Below, piece after piece: positions 56,655-64,000 of a stretch of DNA of 64,000 nt (the stretch's first letter is position 1; each line of letters opens with the position of its first letter). Source of the DNA: Paraphoma chrysanthemicola (taxonomy: Eukaryota; Ascomycota; Dothideomycetes; Pleosporales; Phaeosphaeriaceae); NCBI GenBank assembly GCA_020744225.1, contig JAGMWG010000013.1:186001-250000 (forward strand). Direction: 5' to 3'. The notes below the pieces were generated by a model that searched no databases, was not told the origin of the DNA, and was given only the letters and a program-made list of their open reading frames with translations. The translations under genes and the position numbers were made by a program.

Positions 56655-57056
56655 TCAGGAAGAGTGTGCACTCACCATTGCGGTATGACGCGGCATTGCA
56701 ACACTTGCGCCAGGATAGTAGCGGCCATAGCCAGATGAGTGAGCCGTGTATCCTCCAGGAACGACGCCTCGAGGGTAATTATTGTAGCCAGAGTAGCCAT
56801 TGCCATACGGAGGGTAGCCGTGACGATGTGGATGGCCAGAATATCCAGAGTAGCGGTTCGAATGAACCAGGGCATTGCTCATATAGCGCCCGCGAGGCGG
56901 TCGAGAGTAGTACCGCGATGGGTAGTACGAGCCTCCAAGTCCGTGTCGACGACGCCAGGTCATGCCGTGTCGAGGAATCGTACATGCCTCGGAGACACGA
57001 GTGCCGTTGGCGACGTAGGTCCGCGTCGTATAGGTATCTCTATTGTCGAAACACAT
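56655..57056 (-). CDS. Small Gly/Tyr/Arg-rich protein
   Basis: 133 aa, single exon in this model, starting MCFDNRDTYTTRTYVANGTR. The composition is dominated by Gly, Tyr, Arg, Ser, His and Pro (SYYPSRYYSRPPRGRY, GYPPYGNGYSGYNNYPRGVV). It lies directly upstream of the other Tyr/Gly-rich gene on the same strand and may be a diverged relative. Alternatively it could be the 5' exon of that gene: the 256 bases between them would have to hold an intron, which I could not place with confidence. The opposite strand also has long ORFs here because of skewed composition, so the coding call is tentative. Confidence 0.45.
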   Translation of the reverse strand: MCFDNRDTYTTRTYVANGTRVSEACTIPRHGMTWRRRHGLGGSYYPSRYYSRPPRGRYMSNALVHSNRYSGYSGHPHRHGYPPYGNGYSGYNNYPRGVVPGGYTAHSSGYGRYYPGASVAMPRHTAMVSAHSS

Positions 57057-57385
57057 TTTGCGGGTTGTTGGACCTTTGAGTGGAGCCGGCGATGGGATTT
57101 CTCAAGACACCAAACTAGAAGCACGAATGACCAATGCCGGAGGGGCAGGTGAGAATGACCAGACGCGGCCTTCACCGTGAACAGACTCGACGGACGCAGC
57201 AGAAGCTTAAGATGTAAGATAACTTTGACAGGCGGCGGCGACATGTTGGCAAGAGACACCCAGACCTTTCGCACATCGAGACAGGATGCGTCCCATAGCT
57301 TCGGTAATGTGATGTCTTTTATGGATGATTGTCCTATGCGTCGAGAGTTGTTCCTGACACCCAGATAATTGAGCGTTCTTGGATA
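57057..57385. other. Intergenic, nothing recognised
   Basis: 329 bases between two minus-strand genes, with no clear ORF. Confidence 0.4.
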
Positions 57386-58183
57386 TCAAGAAGATTTCCT
57401 GGCATCTCCCTTAGGTACAGCACCTCCCCCAACAGCCCCGGTCCCGGCACCAGAAGCTTGACTTGCCTTTCCCTTTCCCCTCGAGAACATCTTACTCAGT
57501 CTCGCCGTCAACGGCACGACCGTCCATCTCGCGAAGCTCGGTGTCGCCCACACACTAAACATGATTCGCGGTACAAGCAGAGCCTTGGTAATCGCATATG
57601 CTGTCGCGAACTCCACGACCAGTCTGACACCGCCCTCATTGATCTTCCACGCCTTGTCGATCTTCCTCAATTTCTTCCCGTCGTCGTCCTGGACTTGGAG
57701 GATGCCCTTCTCACGCATCCACGCCTTCCACTTTTTCTCCTTCTCCAGCCCTTCCTCTCCGGTTGTGTCTTGCTGTTTCCACTTGCCCTCCTGCTCTTGT
57801 ATTTCCATAACCTCCCGCTCAGCTTCTTCAGCTTCTCCGCTCCTTATCCAGCCCTTCCGCCTGAAGTATCGGCCGAATCGCTCGACGCCGTTCAACACCC
57901 ATGCTCCTTCCGCGAACCATGGCGGCAGCCAATGTGTGTAGTGAAAGTATCCCGCAAGGCCAAACAATGGAATGATGGCGGTCAATTCGTGTAAGATGAG
58001 GAAGGACGTGATGTGCGAAAGCGGTGCATTGGCGAGCGCAGAGGTATATCGATGCAGAAAGCGTGGAAGACGACGATTTATACGGTCGACGCGGGAAGTC
58101 GAAGAGGGTGGCTCGGTCCCATAGCGACGCGCGTGAGGGCCGCGGAAGAATGGTGTCGTTCGATGTAGGACGCGACGAAACAT
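57386..58183 (-). CDS. FAM210/DUF1279-family mitochondrial membrane protein
   Basis: Single exon, 265 aa from MFRRVLHRTTPFFRGPHARR; a start 15 codons upstream exists but adds no family sequence. The N-terminus is a mitochondrial presequence. The DUF1279 core begins HITSFLILHELTAIIPLFGL and AGYFHYTHWLPPWFAEG with a membrane helix. It is interrupted by a long Glu/Lys-rich insert (EEAEREVMEIQEQEGKWKQQ) predicted to be coiled coil, then resumes LVVEFATAYAITKALLVPRI. The C-terminus is Gly/Ala/Lys-rich. Family members sit in the inner mitochondrial membrane; the molecular role in fungi is not settled. The length and order of parts fit typical ascomycete members. Confidence 0.87.
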   Translation of the reverse strand: MFRRVLHRTTPFFRGPHARRYGTEPPSSTSRVDRINRRLPRFLHRYTSALANAPLSHITSFLILHELTAIIPLFGLAGYFHYTHWLPPWFAEGAWVLNGVERFGRYFRRKGWIRSGEAEEAEREVMEIQEQEGKWKQQDTTGEEGLEKEKKWKAWMREKGILQVQDDDGKKLRKIDKAWKINEGGVRLVVEFATAYAITKALLVPRIMFSVWATPSFARWTVVPLTARLSKMFSRGKGKASQASGAGTGAVGGGAVPKGDARKSS

Positions 58184-58664
58184 TGTGCAACCAATTGTTG
58201 GAGTTCTCCTCCTCTTATGCGACCTCAACCTCCGAGCTCTGGCACCTCTTTGTGCGACCTCGACCCTCTTGCCATGTGTACTTGGCGGGGAACGTTGTGG
58301 GCTTCCGGTGTTGCAATGTCGTCAGAGGGTCACTGCGTCGAAGATGGTCGTGCGTGGCTATCGCGCTAAGGCCCTCGAGCATCCTTCGCGCCTTGAACAT
58401 CAACATCAACATCACTTTGAGCACCCTGTGCGACATGCGTGATCAAGGGGAATACGAGATAGCTGTGGCATCAAGATGCGAAGATTTGAGTTCTTGTTCC
58501 TTCTCTCATCTTCTCATGGACCCAAGGGTGAATTTGAAGGCTTTTGAGCTCGGCCTCATCCTTGAAGTAGCCAGAACGACTCGTCATCTACAATGTTGTT
58601 ATCAAATGAACATAAGCCCAGAGCAACAGGACTCGTATCTTCCAGTCAATCGAACACAGCCATC
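58184..58664. promoter_or_regulatory. Divergent promoter, FAM210-type gene and uncharacterised gene
   Basis: 481 bases between opposed starts. Contains a short ACATCA/CATCAA triplet-like repeat near 58395-58415. No coding sequence recognised. Confidence 0.4.
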
Positions 58665-59588
58665 ATGCCGCAAATAGGACCACTTCAACAATTGGGCTCA
58701 CGCGCCTTCCTACCCTACCACAACCACATAAATCCCCAAAGCGACCCATCATCAACATCCACTACATCGACATCACAAACCCGGAACGATTGCCTCCAAA
58801 TTCACAACACATCCTCATGGACATACTCCGGCCCACTTTTATCCGGCAACTCAACATCCCTATCACCCTCATTCCACGCCTGGTCTGCACTTACAGTATC
58901 CTCGCCCTCCCTGCTCCTCAGTCGCCTCCTCCCACTTCTCTCTTTCCTGGAGACATTCCTCCTAGAAGCCGGCGTGGAATGCTACTGGCTTACCATCCGC
59001 GCATCTACGCCGACAACAGACTACAACGAGCCAAGATGGCACGTCGACGATGATTTCTTCGCCTCGGATTTCGACGGGCGAGCAATGCAAGCCAACGACA
59101 AGGCTACAGCAAGTAGAAAAGCAAACAACACGTGTGTCGGAAAGAGATGGAAACTCTGCACAACGCTGCTCGGCCCTTCGACGCTCTTCGCAGCGGACAA
59201 TGACTCTGCGTTGCAGATTGTAAATTCCACAAAAGCGCAGCATCGTAAGACACATCAACATACATGTACTTCGATCCGCTGTCTCGGCTGCTCAACATAT
59301 GCTTCTTCCGTGCGTACATCGCTCGCACGTTCTCTGCGCAATCACGCTACAACGACCCCTGCGCCCAACGAAATCGCATTCTTTCGGCTTGGACCTCATC
59401 ACGGCGGCGTGCATTCAGAACCAAAGTGCGATGTAGATCGGATTTTTGTGAACGTTGTGCCGGGAACGGAGGGTGAGTTGAGGGCGTTGTTAGGGAAGTG
59501 GGGTATGGGGTGGCCGAGAGCTTGGTGTGTGAGGGATGGGGGGTTTGGGGTGAGGAGTGATGAGGCGGAGAGTTTTGGCCAAAGATGA
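58665..59588 (+). CDS. Uncharacterised conserved fungal protein, possible oxygenase-like fold
   Basis: Single exon, 307 aa from MPQIGPLQQLGSRAFLPYHN. The N-terminal 90 residues are Ser/Thr-rich. A conserved core follows: GVECYWLTIRASTPTTDYNE, PRWHVDDDFFASDF, KRWKLCTTLLGPSTLFAADN, and near the end NEIAFFRLG, HHGGVHSEPKCDVDRIFVNV. The His-x-Asp pair in WHVDDDFF followed by a distant His (GGVHSEP) recalls the metal-binding layout of cupin or 2-oxoglutarate oxygenase folds, and the KLCTTLLGPST block is seen in related fungal hypothetical proteins. I do not recognise a named family with confidence. Reading frame intact. Confidence 0.65.
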   Translation: MPQIGPLQQLGSRAFLPYHNHINPQSDPSSTSTTSTSQTRNDCLQIHNTSSWTYSGPLLSGNSTSLSPSFHAWSALTVSSPSLLLSRLLPLLSFLETFLLEAGVECYWLTIRASTPTTDYNEPRWHVDDDFFASDFDGRAMQANDKATASRKANNTCVGKRWKLCTTLLGPSTLFAADNDSALQIVNSTKAQHRKTHQHTCTSIRCLGCSTYASSVRTSLARSLRNHATTTPAPNEIAFFRLGPHHGGVHSEPKCDVDRIFVNVVPGTEGELRALLGKWGMGWPRAWCVRDGGFGVRSDEAESFGQR

Positions 59589-59832
59589 GTAGCAGGAGAG
59601 GAGTTGGAGCAGCTGTTATTAGAGAGGAATACGATGAATGGAGAAGAGGATCGCAATAGGAAGGGAAGATGGTACTGACATTTCGCGATTGAGTGTGACT
59701 ACATTACAAGATCCTGTGATGGAAAGGAACACGGCCAACTTTTGTCTAATCTGACCCATCTTTCTCTCGTCATCAAGTCTATAACAACGCGTAATTCAAG
59801 TGTGTATTCCATGCCGATGCAATCGCATCTAC

Positions 59833-62800
59833 TCACAACTTCTCCGCAACTTCCACAAACTCATCCAAATTCCTCACAGGCCTGACACCCGCGCTGACCT
59901 GCATACTTGCCCTCCAGGCATGCATATCTTTGATCAACACCGGATGGCTCGCGTCCGTCACGCTCTCCATATCTGCCGTTTCATCTAGAACTTCTGGTTC
60001 TGCCGGCAGACCTGAATCGGCGACGCCCAGTGCTGCCTTGGTCTCGTCCAAGATTTTGTCGGCTACCTCTTTCTCAAGTGTGAGAACACCACTGAGGTAT
60101 GTGGACACAGCTTCTGGAATGGCTTCGGCGGACGAAGTATCGTTGATGCGGGTCTGCATTTCTTCGAGCTTGGGCTCGATCTTGTGCTCGGAGAGGATGA
60201 CCTGAAGGGCGGAAACTGCCGACGCTTTCTTCTCATCAAGAGTAGGCTCCTTGGGCTTGGACTGGGCTTGGAGGTGCACAGAAAGCTTGGAGCGCTTTGA
60301 GGATGAAGGGCTGATATAGTGAGCATAGAAGTTCGTCATGTCCTTCTTCGTGAGCTTGTCAAGGTGCTCAGCGTCAGTGTCCGCTATCTCGTTGTTAGTC
60401 ACGCATCTTGTAGAATTCTGCCGATGACTTACATTGCAGGAAATCATACGAATCGCTGTAGATATGATTCCAGAATCGGTTGTCCTCTTGTGACAAGTTC
60501 TTCAGCTTCGCCAAACGCTTGTTGATCATAGCTCTCTTGTGACCCTCGAAATCCTCCTCGCTCATGTCTTCGAGCGACTTCTCGAAGGAGGTCAGGAAAT
60601 TCTCAATTCGCCCCTCCAGATATCTGCAGTCCTTCTCGCTTTGGATAAGGATCCGGTAGCCACCCCATGTGTCTTGGAAGCTAGGGCCTGAGAAGACGAC
60701 ATAACCAAGCTGTTCAATGGTGCGCAACTGGTTGAAGCATGGTTCGTCCGTCATTTGACCAAGAAGCATAAGTTTCGCGCGTAAATCGTTGTCATAACGT
60801 CCGCCGGCATATAAGCTGTACTCGATGCAGTGGTTGACATTCGCCGGATCCTTCAATTGCTTCTCGTAGATGAAATTGCAGCCACTTGGCCACATCAGAT
60901 TTCTTCGAACGGCGACCTGGTTAGCTGGTAGCCGTTTGGGCTTCAGGGTCCTTTCAACCAGGTCCGTGATCTTCAATGCCTCTTCCTTGTAGAGGTTGCC
61001 GTGGGCCAACACCTCGATCTGACACTGAGCTAGAATCTGGGGAATAAATTGCTGCACTTCTTGCGCAGTTATATCTTCAAGCTCCCGAGAGAGCTCCTCA
61101 TTCATGAAGTTCTTCTCGTTCTTGAAGGCGCGAGAATACGTGCCGACCTGGTGGAAAGGCTGTCCATAATCCCAATTCCGCAACGAGCGCACCATTCGCT
61201 CATGAATGATGGCAAATCGATCTTGTTTGATTTCAATGTCTCGCGCCGAGGTAAGGACCTTTTCCAGAAGAACATGCAACTTGTCATTGTAGCCGCTGAC
61301 GGTGATGGACAGGCCGCTAATATGGTTGGTGAAGTCGTAAACTAGTCCCGAGATGTCGGCATCATACGAGTACTCTACTAAGGTATCGTTGACAAGCTCT
61401 CGGTACAGTGTGCAAATGGTCACGATTCGCGCTGTGACATTCGTAATCGGGGTGCGCAAGTAGACATGCACATTGGCCTTGGGTACCCAAAACTGGTCGT
61501 CCTTTTTCCACCATATCCGCACGTTTTCGTCGTGCCTGATCAAGATTGGCTCCTTGGTTGGCTGTTCAATCTCCTTCTTCTCCACATCTAATCGGCTAGG
61601 AATAAACTCGTTCTTGTGTGGGAAATGAAGTTCTGGCGATCGCTGCTTGCTTTCGAAAGCGGCCTTGACTTCAGCCAAAAAGTCTTCAGGGATCTTCTCG
61701 ACCTTGTGCTCGGTGCCGTACCATTTTTCTTTCCTGTCCCAGCCGCCTGGGAAGTCTTGGCTAATTATCGTCAACCTGAAATTGTCAGGTCTTAAGTAAG
61801 ACAAAGCTTCGCTAATGCGCTGTGTGTCAAATTTCTTGATGGTGGCTGGACCACTTAAGAGTTGCTTGCGATCGTAGGGCTTCTGCATGATGCCAGCTAA
61901 CGAGCTTGCGGTTCTGCTCGGAGGACTCTTTTGCTTGAATCGGAATTCAACCTCACTGATCTGCATCTGCTCGTCAACGACCCATTTCTGAGGCTCCTTC
62001 TCTCGGATCATGCCGATGTACTGGAAAATGATCTTTGCAACTTCCTTGTAGTTTTTGAGACCGTCCTCGGTCAATTTGACATTAATGCTGAAAATGCCCG
62101 AGCCAGGACAAAGGGTTGAACCTCCCGCACCGAGACCATTTGCCCAGCCTTTGGCCTTGATGTGGGCCAAAATACTGCCCGGCCCTTCGTGGCCGATCAA
62201 GTGGCTCAAGTATCTTGACGGCTGAGACTCGTAGAGCTCCTCTTCGTCACGGTAAGCAAACTGTAGCTCCAGAGCTCTCGATTCTAAGACTGGCCTCGCG
62301 AAGGTTTGAGTGAGCAGTTCGTTCTTGGTGTAGACGGGCATGTCCCAGCGTCTCCGGCTCAGATCTTTATTCGGCACATTGGCAAATATCTCTCCAACCC
62401 ACTCCTCGAGGGTGTCTAAGCTCTCGCAGCCGAGAACTACAAGCTTCATTCTATTTGCCGAATAATGTGTGGAGTGGAACTTGATAAATTCATCTCTTAT
62501 CTTGACACCTCGGGCGATGGGCTCGTCGTGCAGGGTCTTCCAGCTTCCTGTCGAAAAGTGGCAGTAGGGATGCTCGGGACTGGCTAGCGCCTTGTTGAGC
62601 TGGTGCAACCGCCATGTGTCGTTTTGGAGGTTCTTTTTATTCTCCGAGTCGACGGCTTTGAGTTCGCGATCGACTGTGTCTTCGAGAAAAAGCGGCGAGA
62701 TGAAGAACTGGCCAAAGCGGTCGAGAGCCCCCCACAACGGCGAGCTGTCCTTTTCGGTGGACGCGGGCAGGTTAACCTGTGACGCGCTTGGGGTGGGCAC

Positions 62801-63454
62801 TTTACTGCTGGAGGGCGTGGACGACGGATATGACAGCTCGAAGTAGTAGTTGGTTGATGTCGCCGCGGTAAAGGCATTTGAGTGGCCGCCGTGCGTGGTC
62901 AAGAACTTGTTGTACGCGTTCTCCTCGGGATACTTTTCGGTGCCCATGAACAGCAAATGCTCGACGGCGTGGGCAATGCCAGGCATGTCGTCGGCATCGC
63001 TGAAGCTGCCGACATTGACATCGAGGGCCGCACTAGCCTTGTCGGTGCCTGCCTCGTGGATCAAAAGCACTTCTAGCTGGTTGGGCAGGGTGATGACCCT
63101 GTAGGACCGGTCATCGAGCTGCGGCCTCTCCAGGTCCTCTATGCGCGTGGCCGCGCTCCTGGCTAGCTCTTCCCCCATTTTGCCTGCTCGTGTCGCTCTA
63201 TGTCGTGTCTGCGCAAGGCTCCGGCGAATGGTAAGCGGGGACGTGGCGGCAGCGCGGAGGGTCGCAGGCTTATATACACGGCGAAGTCGCGGCGAGCTAG
63301 TGGCGGCAAGGGCATGCGCTGAGTCGCTCGAAGCCTCAGTCGTGTAGCAGACAACAGACGACCACGCAGCTGGTGAAGGGACAGTGCGTGTTGGGCGCAG
63401 TTGCACGAGCGACTGACGCCCCAGATGCTGTCGTGCGCCTCGGAAGCTTCGCAT
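59833..63454 (-). CDS. STE23: Insulysin/Ste23-type M16 zinc metalloprotease
   Basis: Two exons, 63454-60433 and 60383-59833, with a 49-nt intron (GTAAGT, CTAAC, ATAG), give 1190 aa from the first ATG or 1098 aa from Met93 (63178, MGEELARSAATRIEDLERPQ). The inverted zinc motif HAVEH is at residues 162-166 (70-74 of the short form), with the third ligand in LKAVDSENKKN. The four M16 domains are all present: FELSYPSSTPSS, then ESRALELQFAYRDEEELYES, a long middle and YVVFSGPSFQDTWGGYRILI near the end. Fungal Ste23 cleaves a-factor precursor and amyloid-like peptides; insulysin homologues degrade small peptides. The N-terminal 92 residues are rich in Arg, Ser and Ala without acidic runs, so a mitochondrial isoform is plausible. 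Confidence 0.92.
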
Positions 63455-63882
63455 CTACTGTTACAGTGCACAGCACCGCCAACTTGCACAGCACAGTAGC
63501 GGGGCGGGACAATGTTGGACAAGCACCGCACCCTACGCTGTTCCTGCCACACGTCTGCCGGCGATGCAGCCTTCCGACTCCAGTGGTCAATGGCACAATG
63601 CTCTGCGGTGCCGCAGCTACAGTAGACTACAAAGAGCGGTGAGACAAGGCTGGGGATGCTGCGGCGGGGAGCATGGAGAGGCTCCGCTGTGCGTCGTCGT
63701 GAACACTGCAATGCCGTGCCTCGAATCGCGTTCCGCCCCACTGGGACGGTAGCGACAACCGAGCAAGCGTCAGCGACGGCGCGACCGGGCCCGATCCTAT
63801 CGCAGGGCTGCATCTACATTACTGTATGTGTGCACCGTTTCGCGCCTCGCTTACTGTGGAGAGCTTCATTAAACTGTCCATC
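63455..63882. promoter_or_regulatory. Divergent promoter, M16 protease and EthD-like gene
   Basis: 428 GC-rich bases between opposed starts. Overlapping ORFs on both strands are chance products of base composition. Confidence 0.4.
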
Positions 63883-64000
63883 ATGGTGCCAAACGCCTTC
63901 CAAGCCGGCTATCCCAGCACGACTGGCTTCCGCAAGGTAGTCAAAGCGACCATATATGTCAAGAAAAAGGAGGGCATGTCAGACGACGACTTCATTGCCT
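63883..64000 (+). CDS. EthD-domain-like protein, 5' end only
   Basis: Cut by the window end after 39 codons. It starts MVPNAFQAGYPSTTGFRK and runs into VVKATIYVKKKEGMSDDDFI, the opening strand and helix of EthD/dabb-type domains. These small ferredoxin-like proteins act as enzymes or accessory factors in diverse degradation and polyketide pathways. An intron just after FRK cannot be excluded. The identification rests on a short stretch. Confidence 0.5.
   Translation, partial: MVPNAFQAGYPSTTGFRKVVKATIYVKKKEGMSDDDFIA

Noticed and set aside
63373..63940. Several overlapping ORFs upstream of the M16 protease
   Set aside because: They arise from GC-rich sequence on both strands and share no motif. 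Only the EthD-like start at 63883 reads as coding.
1..64000. CRISPR arrays, insertion sequences, rRNA genes
   Set aside because: None seen; no regular spacer-repeat pattern, transposase frame or conserved rRNA core appears on either strand.

Overview
The window is genomic DNA of a filamentous ascomycete (Pezizomycotina). The gene families suggest a dothideomycete, but that placement is inference. The eukaryotic signs are direct: most genes are split by short introns (43-103 nt, one of 205 nt) with GTANGT-like donors, CTRAC-type branch points and YAG acceptors. HET-domain genes and NLR-like ankyrin genes are present. There are no operons, Shine-Dalgarno sites, IS elements or CRISPR arrays. All intron joins below were worked out by hand and checked for reading-frame continuity.

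Region 1 (0-21.6 kb) is accessory and partly decayed. It holds an LRR/F-box-type gene, a three-exon HET gene with a 15-nt micro-exon, a fungal LSPEIRNLIYE-type protein, and a secreted intradiol dioxygenase. It also holds a degenerate ankyrin gene copy next to its parent. The parent is NLR-like: a fungal STAND-type N-terminus followed by ankyrin repeats, cut by one in-frame TGA. The region ends with a kinase-like protein lacking catalytic residues, followed at once by a 933-aa orphan protein on the same strand.

Region 2 (21.8-28.4 kb) is housekeeping: cysteinyl-tRNA synthetase and TRM61 share a divergent promoter, followed by a PhoD-type phosphatase with an in-frame TAG.

Region 3 (29.0-45.2 kb) looks like an undescribed metabolic cluster: an acetolactate decarboxylase homologue, two NtaA/SnaA-type flavin monooxygenases, a Baeyer-Villiger monooxygenase, an MDR oxidoreductase, one allantoate/pantothenate-type MFS permease and two UNC93-like transporters. 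There is no PKS or NRPS backbone, so uptake and oxidation of a small organic substrate is more likely than synthesis of a polyketide or peptide.

Region 4 (45.4-53.7 kb) is a second self/non-self recognition island: a large four-exon HET protein, a HET protein fused to an FG-GAP-like repeat propeller, and a HET pseudogene. A conserved complex I subunit (NDUFS6 type) sits inside it.

Region 5 (54.6-64 kb) is conserved: a YjbQ-family protein, two Tyr/Gly-rich proteins, a FAM210/DUF1279 mitochondrial protein, an uncharacterised protein, a Ste23/insulysin-type M16 protease and the start of an EthD-like gene. The standout observations are the HET-propeller fusion, the pseudokinase plus orphan pair, and the monooxygenase/transporter cluster.
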